From JBFWWW01 sp050245975 (GTDB taxonomy: Bacteria > Pseudomonadota > Alphaproteobacteria > Rhizobiales > Hyphomicrobiaceae): a stretch of 9,407 bases of DNA. Positions 1 through 5,657 of the stretch are shown here, in pieces; position 1 is the stretch's first letter, and every line of letters starts with the position of its first letter. The position numbers and the translations under genes were made by a program. The notes beneath the pieces were generated by a model. It was not told the origin of the DNA. It did no database searches and was given only the letters and a program-made list of their open reading frames with translations. The stretch is taken from positions 1 to 9,407 of the forward strand of contig JBFWWW010000161.1 in the NCBI GenBank assembly GCA_050245975.1, written 5' to 3'.

Positions 1-363
1 TGGTGCTGGTGCCGCTTGGGCTTGCTGTGCTGGCGGTGGAGCGGCCACGCTCGGTGCTGCCGGCGGTGGCGGAGGCGGCGGTGCGGCTGCTTGCTGGATC
101 GGCACGCAGTTTCCGCCAGATCTCGTGAAGCCGGTCGGACAGGCGCCGACGGCTTCGTCACGCCGCCGCCGAATCAGCTCCAGTGCCTGCTCGGTCGAGG
201 CTTCGGTCGCCGTTATCGAAGGTGGCCCGATCAGGCCGCCGAGAGCAGCGAGCGTCGGAGCGCCGCCGCAAGCCGCCATGGCTGCCACGCTGGTGAAAGT
301 GGTCGCAGCGGCAAAAGTAAAGATGCTGGCCGTCATAGGCCGAGCGCAGAGTTGTCGTGTCAT
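1..363 (-). CDS. Exported proline-rich protein, N-terminal fragment
   Basis: The reading frame is open from ATG at 363 down to base 1 without a stop, giving the first 121 residues of a gene that continues beyond the left edge. Residues 10-33 form a hydrophobic Ala/Thr-rich export signal. Cleavage by signal peptidase I is plausible, and Cys32 after Met-Ala-Ala is a poor but possible lipobox. Residues 55-72 look helical and end in four arginines. Cys75 and Cys86 flank a CPTGF...GGNCVP segment that could form a disulfide. From residue 95 the chain becomes Pro/Ala/Gln-rich, with seven prolines in a row. From memory, some Bradyrhizobium-type autotransporters begin this way, so a C-terminal barrel may lie off the window; that is inference. 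An alternative start is ATG at 336, which gives a cleaner signal peptide. Neither start has a strong ribosome binding site. Confidence 0.72.
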   Translation of the reverse strand, partial: MTRQLCARPMTASIFTFAAATTFTSVAAMAACGGAPTLAALGGLIGPPSITATEASTEQALELIRRRRDEAVGACPTGFTRSGGNCVPIQQAAAPPPPPPPAAPSVAAPPPAQQAQAAPAP

Positions 364-553
364 GAGGCCCACGCAGGTTCGTTGTCGTTGGTTCGACCAT
401 GACTGGGCGGCCGACCGACCCGTTACCAAACGCGGTACATCATCGACTTCGCAGCTAACAAACTCGTCGATACCTGTCTATCCGAATGGGCAGACCGGTT
501 GCTCATTCGCAGTATTTCCCGCCACCCCCGACTCCTGTATGCAACACATCCGT

Positions 554-581
554 GTAGTTCTTAGGTAAAACTACGTATAAT
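554..581 (+). promoter_or_regulatory. Possible promoter element: inverted repeat plus TATAAT
   Basis: GTAGTT at 554-559 and AACTAC at 569-574 form a perfect 6-base inverted repeat around a 9-base spacer. One base later comes TATAAT at 576-581, an exact sigma-70 -10 box and unusual in such GC-rich DNA. No good -35 box lies 16-18 bases upstream, so this would need an activator bound at the repeat, or it is chance. If used, the transcript would have a leader of roughly 330 bases before the OmpA-like gene. Confidence 0.25.
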
Positions 582-906
582 GAGCGATTCCGTATGCCTC
601 GAGCGAATTTCGCGCCGCGCCGCCTGTTCCCTGGGGAACTGCCGCCGCAATTGTTGCGTGCGATTCTGCAATTGGCCTTCCATGGCCGAGTCGATCCGGC
701 CGGCCCTGGGGCAGTCGATGGCAGCAAAATTGCAGCCTTGGGCTGGTATGGCTAGTGTTGAGCTCGGCGGACCACGGGAGTTAGCCCTGATCCGTCAGTT
801 GGGCTCGGCGCGCTGCAAGCGAGTCTGTCGGCGCCATGCCAGTGCGAAATGGCGGTACGACGGGCGAATTGGCGAGTGCAAGCGCGGCAAGGTCCGCGTG
901 ACGAAC

Positions 907-913
907 AGAGGAG
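907..913 (+). promoter_or_regulatory. Ribosome binding site deciding the OmpA-like start
   Basis: AGAGGAG lies 8 bases before ATG 922. It selects this start over the several in-frame ATGs further upstream, from 580 onwards. Confidence 0.8.
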
Positions 914-921
914 TATTCACG

Positions 922-1614
922 ATGTCATCCTTGTCCGGGCCCTCTTCGAGTGGCAGCCGTCATCGGTCCGTGCCCGTTTGGGGCGCGGCGGTGACAGTCG
1001 CCCTGGTCTCTTTCTCGGTGTTGAATTCTGGTCAGGCCCAATCGTTGTCCGAGCAGCAACTGATCGAAGCGCTTCAGGGCAAGACCTCGCGATCCATGAC
1101 CGCTGGAAAACCCGCTGCGCAGCCGTCATCTGCCCAGGCCAAAGCCGAGGAGGAGCGCCTGAACCACCTCATGGACCTCCTCAAGAAGCGTGGCTCCCGC
1201 GCATTCTCGGCCAAGGAGCGCACCGAGGTCGCCGAACTCACCAAGGAGCGGCCGAAGGTCGACGTCGAGATCTACTTTGCGTTCAACTCTGCGACCGTGG
1301 CCCCGCAGGCCATTCCGACTCTGCAGCAGATGGGCAAGGCCATCACCAACCGGGCATTCGAAGGTCGCGGCTTCCTGATTACGGGGCACACCGACGCCAA
1401 GGGCCAGGCTGACGTGAACCTCGTGCTGTCTCAGCGTCGGGCCGAGGCCGTGAAAGCCTATCTCGTGCAGCATTTCGGCATTGCATCCGGTCGTCTTCAG
1501 GTTCTGGGCTATGGCGAGGAGCGGCTGAAGAACACGGCCGCCCCCTTTGCCGGTGAGAACCGCCGGGTCCAGATCGTCAACCTGCCGGAAGGTACGGTGA
1601 CGGCACGCCGGTGA
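922..1614 (+). CDS. OmpA-family peptidoglycan-binding protein
   Basis: A 230-residue exported protein that probably anchors or spaces the outer membrane and peptidoglycan. Residues 1-39 are a signal peptide: a basic start, a hydrophobic core at about 18-34, then a likely cut after GQA. Residues 65-110 are charged and helical. Residues 113-222 are an OmpA C-terminal domain. GHTD at 155-158 and LSQRR at 169-173 keep the Asp (158) and Arg (173), 15 residues apart, which in Acinetobacter OmpA (Asp271/Arg286) bind diaminopimelate. There is no beta-barrel or lipobox cysteine, so this is a soluble periplasmic or loosely attached form. The frame stays open upstream to 580, but ATG at 922 is preferred because AGAGGAG at 907-913 lies 8 bases before it, the signal peptide starts there, and the upstream translation is not protein-like. 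A hairpin follows the gene. Confidence 0.93.
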   Translation: MSSLSGPSSSGSRHRSVPVWGAAVTVALVSFSVLNSGQAQSLSEQQLIEALQGKTSRSMTAGKPAAQPSSAQAKAEEERLNHLMDLLKKRGSRAFSAKERTEVAELTKERPKVDVEIYFAFNSATVAPQAIPTLQQMGKAITNRAFEGRGFLITGHTDAKGQADVNLVLSQRRAEAVKAYLVQHFGIASGRLQVLGYGEERLKNTAAPFAGENRRVQIVNLPEGTVTARR

Positions 1615-1641
1615 GCATCGCGCACGACAGTCAGACCACCA

Positions 1642-1673
1642 GCCGCCGGCGTTCCTTCTGGGGCGCCGGCGGT
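1642..1673 (+). terminator. GC-rich hairpin after the OmpA-like gene
   Basis: CCGCCGGCG (1643-1651) and CGCCGGCGG (1664-1672) are perfect inverted copies. With flanking G-U and C-G pairs the RNA stem reaches 14 base pairs (1642-1655 with 1660-1673) around a TTCT loop. It begins 27 bases after the OmpA-like stop codon and ends 50 bases before the SDR start. There is no U-tract, so it may be an attenuating terminator or an RNA 3'-end stabiliser rather than a classical intrinsic terminator. Confidence 0.55.
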
Positions 1674-1723
1674 CGCGCATGTGCCGGCCACAACGCGCGT
1701 GCCGCCGGTAGTGACGATATCCG

Positions 1724-2611
1724 ATGAGCAACCCATTGGCGGCGATTCAGCGTGTCTGGCTGCGGCGCTACTGGTCGCCGGATGCAAACGCGCGCAATGA
1801 GGCATCTCGCGGTCGTCCTGCCGTCGTTGTCACGGGCGGCTCCGAAGGCATCGGGCTGGCGATTGCCGACCGGTTTGCTGCCGCCGGGCATTCGATTGTT
1901 CTCGTTGCCCGCAATGAGGAAAAGCTCGAGCAGGCGGCGCGGGAGATCCGCGCGCGTCATGGTGTGGAGGTTCAATCGATCGTACTCGATCTGGGGGAGC
2001 GCGACGCCGCGAGGCGACTTGTCGAAGCCATGACCGCCCGAGCCTTGTACGCCGATGTCCTCGTGAACAACGCCGCGGTCGGGCTGGCTGGTGAGTTCAC
2101 CTCTCACACGGAGGCCGAGATCGCTCGGCTGATCGACCTCGATGTCCGTGCCATCAGTCTGTTGACGCGTGCCGTTCTGCCCGCGATGTGCCTGCGCGGT
2201 TCGGGCGGCATCATCAACATCGCGTCTCTGGCCGGATACGCCCCCGGGCCGTACCAAGCTGCCTATTATGCCGGCAAGGCCTACGTCATTGCCTTGACGC
2301 GTGCCATCGCCTACGAGGTGCGCGGCCAGGGTGTTCGCGTGTGCGTGGTCACGCCCGGCCCGGTCGAGACTAGGTTTCACGCGCGCATGGGAGCCGAGAC
2401 TTCGATTTACCGGACCTGGGTACCGGCCGCCAGCCCGGCGGCGATTGCTCGCTCGACGTATCGTGGCTATTTGCTCGGTTGCCGGGTTATCCAGCCTGGC
2501 CTGTTGACGCCCGTGCTCGCGCTGGCCATGCGCCTGCTGCCGGGTATAGTTCTATCGCCGTTGATCGGTACGCTCTTGCGACCTCGAGGAACAGAGGATG
2601 CACGACACTGA
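1724..2611 (+). CDS. Short-chain dehydrogenase/reductase, DltE-like
   Basis: A 295-residue NAD(P)-dependent oxidoreductase of the classical SDR fold; the substrate is unknown. The cofactor motif TGGSEGIG is at 37-44. Arg63 after strand beta-2 (VARN) suggests NADP(H). NNAAVG is at 115-120, the catalytic Ser is 168, and the catalytic pair Tyr181/Lys185 is in YYAGK, followed by PGPVET at 211-216. The helix-4 position that normally carries the tetrad Asn (in DLNV-type motifs) reads DLDV here, with Asp140. A 30-residue N-terminal extension precedes the fold, and residues 259-285 are strongly hydrophobic, as in DltE/YqjQ-type members, hinting at membrane contact and a lipid or fatty substrate (inference). 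The ATG at 1724 has only a weak ribosome binding site. The 3' end overlaps the next gene by 14 bases, so the two are probably co-translated. Confidence 0.93.
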   Translation: MSNPLAAIQRVWLRRYWSPDANARNEASRGRPAVVVTGGSEGIGLAIADRFAAAGHSIVLVARNEEKLEQAAREIRARHGVEVQSIVLDLGERDAARRLVEAMTARALYADVLVNNAAVGLAGEFTSHTEAEIARLIDLDVRAISLLTRAVLPAMCLRGSGGIINIASLAGYAPGPYQAAYYAGKAYVIALTRAIAYEVRGQGVRVCVVTPGPVETRFHARMGAETSIYRTWVPAASPAAIARSTYRGYLLGCRVIQPGLLTPVLALAMRLLPGIVLSPLIGTLLRPRGTEDARH

Positions 2612-3359
2612 CGCCCTAGCATCCCGCCTCGCCCAGTCCGGGGCGCCGGAGGCGGCGGGCGCATCCGTCGTACCGAAGCCTGCCCTGATCATTCTGCATC
2701 AGGAGCAGTCGAGCCCCGGCCAGGTCGGCAATGTGCTGCGCACGCAAGGCGTGCCGCTCGATATTCGCCGGCCGCGCTTCGGTGAGGCTTTGCCCGCAAC
2801 GCTGGCAAACCATTCCGGCGTCGTCATTTTCGGCGGCCCGATGAGCGCCAACGACACGGAAGATTACGTCAAGCTCGAGATCGGTCTCGTCGAACTCGCC
2901 TTGAAAGAGGAGCGACCGTTCCTCGGACTTTGCCTGGGTGCTCAGATGATGGCGGCAGCACTTGGCGCCAAGGTCTGCATGCACCCGCAAGAGCATGTCG
3001 AGATCGGCTACCACAGCGTGACGCCGCTCCCTTCGGCAACGATCGGCGGCGAATGGCCCCGGACGGTATTCCAATGGCACAAGGAGGGCTTCGACCTCCC
3101 GGCCGGCTCGGTGCCCCTCGCCAGCGCTGACAACTGGTTCACCAACCAGGCATTCCGCTACGGTCGAGCGGCATTCGGTTTCCAGTTCCACCCCGAGATC
3201 ACCTACGCCATGGTCTCGCGCTGGTCGGTGCGCGGCGCCCAGCGGCTCGAGCTGCCTGGCGCCCAGCAGCGGATTGATCAGCTCGCGAGCCATCTGCGCC
3301 ACGCACCCGAAGTTCACCGCTGGCTGGATCGCTTCATTGCCGAGTGGCTGAAACTTTGA
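2598..3359 (+). CDS. Class I glutamine amidotransferase (GuaA-domain-like, stand-alone)
   Basis: A 253-residue cytoplasmic protein with a complete class I glutaminase triad: nucleophile Cys112 in GLCLGAQ, His198 and Glu200 in FQFHPE. The oxyanion loop motif GGPMSAND is at 79-86, and a second conserved motif, WHKEGFDLP, is at 160-168. These are the marks of the COG0518-type 'GMP synthase-like' amidotransferases, which lack the ATP pyrophosphatase domain of true GMP synthase. Family members usually pass ammonia to a partner or act as gamma-glutamyl hydrolases; no partner synthetase is visible here. The first 25 residues form a non-conserved extension. ATG 2598 is supported by GAGGA at 2586-2590, 7 bases upstream and inside the SDR gene. 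The 14-base overlap with that gene indicates translational coupling and perhaps a shared pathway. The acceptor substrate cannot be inferred. Confidence 0.94.
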   Translation: MHDTDALASRLAQSGAPEAAGASVVPKPALIILHQEQSSPGQVGNVLRTQGVPLDIRRPRFGEALPATLANHSGVVIFGGPMSANDTEDYVKLEIGLVELALKEERPFLGLCLGAQMMAAALGAKVCMHPQEHVEIGYHSVTPLPSATIGGEWPRTVFQWHKEGFDLPAGSVPLASADNWFTNQAFRYGRAAFGFQFHPEITYAMVSRWSVRGAQRLELPGAQQRIDQLASHLRHAPEVHRWLDRFIAEWLKL

Positions 3360-3389
3360 TGGTCCGACTCCTCCTTTTGATTCGCTTGT

Positions 3390-3418
3390 TTGTAATTCCG
3401 CAACAGTTCAAGTCTAAT
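3390..3418 (+). promoter_or_regulatory. Candidate sigma-70 promoter for the RidA-like gene
   Basis: TTGTAA at 3390-3395 (4 of 6 matches to the -35 box) and TCTAAT at 3413-3418 (5 of 6 matches to the -10 box) are separated by exactly 17 bases, in an AT-rich pocket just after the amidotransferase stop. Transcription would start near 3425, leaving a leader of about 225 bases that contains the nested hairpin. This is a match by eye only. Confidence 0.45.
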
Positions 3419-3463
3419 GATGGGGCTGCCGCGAACCTTGTTGCTGCGTATCCGGCAGAGGTA

Positions 3464-3509
3464 GCACGGCGGCCCGCCGTTCCGCGTGGAACGTCAAGTG
3501 CCGCCGTGC
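3464..3509 (+). promoter_or_regulatory. Nested hairpin in the probable leader of the RidA-like gene
   Basis: An outer stem, GCACGGCGG (3464-3472) with CCGCCGTGC (3501-3509), is perfect over 9 base pairs. Inside it CGTTCC (3478-3483) pairs with GGAACG (3488-3493) around a GCGT loop. Two unpaired strands (3473-3477 and 3494-3500) make an internal loop. T-rich DNA follows at 3515-3545. It could be a structured 5' leader, or a terminator for the amidotransferase gene if the promoter at 3390 is not real. I recognise no known riboswitch class in it. Confidence 0.45.
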
Positions 3510-3649
3510 GCCGATCTCTCCGCTTTTCATCTTCTGCTTTTCGTTCCGCCGCGATCGCGGCAGGATAGCGTTGCGCGCTTCTCCACGGCCTGTGGGGCGA
3601 GGCTTCCGACTTGGTCTCGCATGTTGGCGCAACAGACGAGGATGTTGCC

Positions 3650-4045
3650 ATGCCCCGCCAATCCATCGTGTCTGACCGGTTGGCCAAGCCCAGCGGTCAC
3701 TTCAGTCACGCGACAATGGTCGAAGCGAAAGGCCGGCTGGTTTTCATCTCCGGCATGGTCGCGCGCCGCGCGGACGGCACGATCGCCGGTGTCGGCGACA
3801 TCGAAGCCCAGACTCGCCAAGTTTGTGAGAATCTCAAAGCCGCTGTCGAGGAGGCGGGCGGCACGCTCGACGACATTTGCCGCGTCGATGTCTATGTCCG
3901 CAACATGGAGCACTTCGAAGCGATCCATCGCGTGCGCCGCGAGTATTTCAAGGCCCCTGCGCCTGCGTCCACGATGGTCGAGATCGCCAAGATGACGTCG
4001 CCCGAGTACCTGATCGAGATGAACGCGATTGCCGTGCTGCCCTGA
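3650..4045 (+). CDS. RidA/YjgF-family protein lacking the catalytic arginine
   Basis: A 131-residue member of the RidA (YjgF/YER057c/UK114) family, normally a trimeric cytoplasmic protein. Archetypal RidA hydrolyses reactive enamine/imine intermediates. Family marks are GHFSHA at 16-21 (in place of GPYSQA), VFISGMV at 31-37, the QTRQVCENLKAAVEEAG helix, and the C-terminal VEI...IEMNAIAVL strand pair. The essential Arg105 of E. coli RidA, in PARS, aligns with Ser107 in PAST, so classical 2-aminoacrylate deaminase activity is unlikely; the Glu equivalent to Glu120 is kept. Other RidA branches without the arginine are known and their roles are mostly unclear. ATG 3650 is preferred over ATG 3611 because CGAGGA at 3637-3642 lies 7 bases before it and the conserved region starts there. 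Transcription is probably independent of the upstream genes. It converges on the glucosaminidase gene with a 24-base gap. Confidence 0.93.
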   Translation: MPRQSIVSDRLAKPSGHFSHATMVEAKGRLVFISGMVARRADGTIAGVGDIEAQTRQVCENLKAAVEEAGGTLDDICRVDVYVRNMEHFEAIHRVRREYFKAPAPASTMVEIAKMTSPEYLIEMNAIAVLP

Positions 4046-4069
4046 GCCGGCGTCGGCGGTTCGCAACCC

Positions 4070-5461
4070 TCAACGGTTGACCAGCCGTGCCGTGCCGGTC
4101 TTGCCGTCGTCGCGGACCCAGTGGATGACGCTGCCGGCCTGGCGCAGTCGAAGGCACTGCACATCGCCGTCGATCCAGACCTTCCATTTTATGCAAAGGC
4201 GGTTGCGCTCGATCCACCAGCGGCCTTCGTCCTGCGCCGCGCCGAGGAATGGAGCGAGCGTTCCGGCCCGCCCGGCAGATGTGCCGTCCGGCCGGAACAG
4301 CATCGGGATCGAAGTGCCGAGCGCCGTGTCGAGCAGCACCGTCTTGCCGCTCACCCATGCGCGCATAGCCTCGTCCGCGGTCGGCGGAGGCTTCGGCACT
4401 GCTGCCGGCCCAACAAGCGACGCTACGCGCGTCGTTCGCTTCTCCGGCCTCTGATGCGGCCCGGCTGGTTGCACGGCGACAGGCTTGGCTGGGGCGGATG
4501 CTGCCGGTGTATTCACCGCAGCGTTCCAGGATGCAGGTGTCGCTTTGGAATCGGGGATCTTCGAGGAATTCGCGACATTTCGGGCCCGGTCTGCAGCCGC
4601 CGCCACGTCGCGTTCGTGGTAGACGATAATGACCCCCGGCATCGACATGGCATCGGCTCTGGTCAAGGGCGTCGAATGTGACGAGGAAGCCTTGGGCGCA
4701 CCCAGTCCCGAGCGTTCGCTCCCGCCTGACGCCGTCTTGGGCGCAGCCGGCTGTGCAGGATGCACCCTGGAGGTCTCGAGCTTGCTCGCGCCTCTGCGAA
4801 CCGAGGCAACGAGATCGGGCCGCGGATCGGGCCGCCCGCATTGTCCTTCGTAGAAGCGCCGGGCAACGGATTCGATGCTCGCGATGTAGGATTGGGGCTC
4901 CGGGACCCATCGCTGCGCGAGGTCGGCAAACGTCACCGGCCGCCCGAGCTTGCGCCGCCAGCCGTCGAGAATGCCCCACTCCTGTACCTTCCGCGTGCGA
5001 TCGGCGATCGGCTCCGCGATCCGCTCGCCAGCATACATCAGGACATGCTGCAGGTGCGCCTTGACCCCGAGCCTGATGGTTTGGAAGGCATCGCCGGGCT
5101 CGCCGCTCCCGGTCGCTCCAAGCCCTGCAAAGTTGTTCTGGCGCGGGGAGACGTCACCGGCCGTGCCATTGCCGCGTCGGAAGCTCAGCGCACCGGTTTC
5201 GACGATCATCTGGAAGAACGCATAGTCCCATCTGACGCCGAGGGCTGCCCCCTCGCGCATGTAGTGGGACGCGATGCCGGAGAATCTTTTCGGCAGCTTT
5301 GGATTGCGCTGGGCCAAGTAGGCCATCAGCCGGCCCGGCGTTGCACACGAAGGCACCGGGTTGGCTTTCGATGTCTTGATGGTCGGCAGTCCGCGCGCGT
5401 CCGCTGTGCCGCCGGATAGCAGACACAGGGCCAATGAGAAGGCCGCGGGACGCAACTTCAT
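4070..5461 (-). CDS. Secreted GH73-type N-acetylglucosaminidase with extra C-terminal domain
   Basis: A 463-residue exported protein, probably a peptidoglycan hydrolase. Residues 1-22 are a signal peptide ending in ADA. Residues 40-205 form a glucosaminidase (GH73-like) domain: a helical entry, the likely catalytic Glu88 in QMIVETGAL (comparable to ESGWG in FlgJ), NNFAGLGATG at 109-118 (comparable to NLFGIK), and an LGVKAHLQHVLMYA helix. Residues 210-365 are a low-complexity, Pro/Ala/Ser-rich linker. Residues 366-463 form a compact Trp- and Cys-containing domain (WWIERNRLCIKW, then C436 and GKTGTARL). It looks like an uncharacterised module seen in rhizobial secreted proteins, and I cannot name it. 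The frame is open upstream to 5731, but ATG 5461 gives a classical signal peptide. It has only a weak ribosome binding site and overlaps a possible leader ORF by ATGA. It lies 196 bases downstream of the GMC gene on the same strand. Confidence 0.9.
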   Translation of the reverse strand: MKLRPAAFSLALCLLSGGTADARGLPTIKTSKANPVPSCATPGRLMAYLAQRNPKLPKRFSGIASHYMREGAALGVRWDYAFFQMIVETGALSFRRGNGTAGDVSPRQNNFAGLGATGSGEPGDAFQTIRLGVKAHLQHVLMYAGERIAEPIADRTRKVQEWGILDGWRRKLGRPVTFADLAQRWVPEPQSYIASIESVARRFYEGQCGRPDPRPDLVASVRRGASKLETSRVHPAQPAAPKTASGGSERSGLGAPKASSSHSTPLTRADAMSMPGVIIVYHERDVAAAADRARNVANSSKIPDSKATPASWNAAVNTPAASAPAKPVAVQPAGPHQRPEKRTTRVASLVGPAAVPKPPPTADEAMRAWVSGKTVLLDTALGTSIPMLFRPDGTSAGRAGTLAPFLGAAQDEGRWWIERNRLCIKWKVWIDGDVQCLRLRQAGSVIHWVRDDGKTGTARLVNR

Positions 5462-5502
5462 TCGCGATACCTGGACTGACGTATCGGGCGGCATGCGCAC
5501 AT
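5458..5502 (-). CDS. Possible 14-codon leader ORF ahead of the glucosaminidase
   Basis: ATG at 5502 encodes MCACRPIRQSRYRE and stops at TGA, whose bases overlap the glucosaminidase start as ATGA (5461-5458). An excellent ribosome binding site, AGGGGGA (complement of 5511-5517), lies 8 bases before this ATG, whereas the glucosaminidase ATG itself has only a weak one. This arrangement fits translational coupling or a regulatory leader peptide. The competing reading is an extended glucosaminidase start at ATG 5494, for which the same site would be 16 bases away, too far for good use. The peptide resembles nothing I recognise. Confidence 0.35.
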   Translation of the reverse strand: MCACRPIRQSRYRE

Positions 5503-5624
5503 GCGGCCCGTCCCCCTGATCTAGGCCGAACAGCGTTAACGAGCCGTTGACACAAACGATCAATTCCAACCCGAATCCGGCGATTTGAGGTTCGCCAGCT
5601 GACAATCTCGTGTCGATGGCGATA

Positions 5625-5639
5625 CCGATCGCCGATCGG
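5625..5639. repeat. 15-base palindrome between the GMC and glucosaminidase genes
   Basis: CCGATCG (5625-5631) and CGATCGG (5633-5639) are perfect inverted copies around a single C. The palindrome lies 18 bases beyond the GMC stop codon. It could be a regulator site for the glucosaminidase gene or a small hairpin (6 base pairs, 3-base loop) at the end of the GMC message. CGATCG-rich palindromes are common by chance in GC-rich DNA. Confidence 0.3.
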
Positions 5640-5657
5640 CTGTTGGAACGCCTTCGA

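Larger units (their letters stand above)
364..921. other. 558-base non-coding region between divergent genes
   Basis: This stretch separates the minus-strand exported protein from the plus-strand OmpA-like gene. It has open frames on both strands, but their translations are rich in Arg, Cys and Trp, have no usable ribosome binding site and resemble no protein family, so I read no gene here. What it does hold: a perfect TATAAT at 576-581 beside an inverted repeat (554-559 with 569-574); a palindrome with 6-base arms at 626-631 and 634-639; and a GGAAC at 635-639 followed 17 bases later by CGTG, which resembles the alphaproteobacterial EcfG promoter (GGAAC, 16-17 bases, CGTT) in all but the last base. 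None of these is proven. Confidence 0.6.

Noticed and set aside
503..727. 74-residue minus-strand open frame in the intergenic region
   Set aside because: No ribosome binding site, no family resemblance, and composition typical of a chance frame.
580..921. N-terminal extension of the OmpA-like protein starting at ATG 580
   Set aside because: The extra 114 residues are not protein-like and would bury the signal peptide. A good ribosome binding site supports ATG 922.
1631..2380. 249-residue minus-strand open frame opposite the SDR gene
   Set aside because: Shadow of the SDR coding frame; no motif, and the plus-strand SDR motifs are unambiguous.
3344..3568. 74-residue plus-strand frame after the amidotransferase
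   Set aside because: It starts inside the amidotransferase 3' end in another frame and translates through the promoter and hairpin region with no recognisable motif.
3948..4979. 343-residue minus-strand open frame across the RidA-like and glucosaminidase genes
   Set aside because: It is out of frame with the glucosaminidase, full of Arg/Ala/Ser, and runs antisense into the RidA-like gene without any motif.
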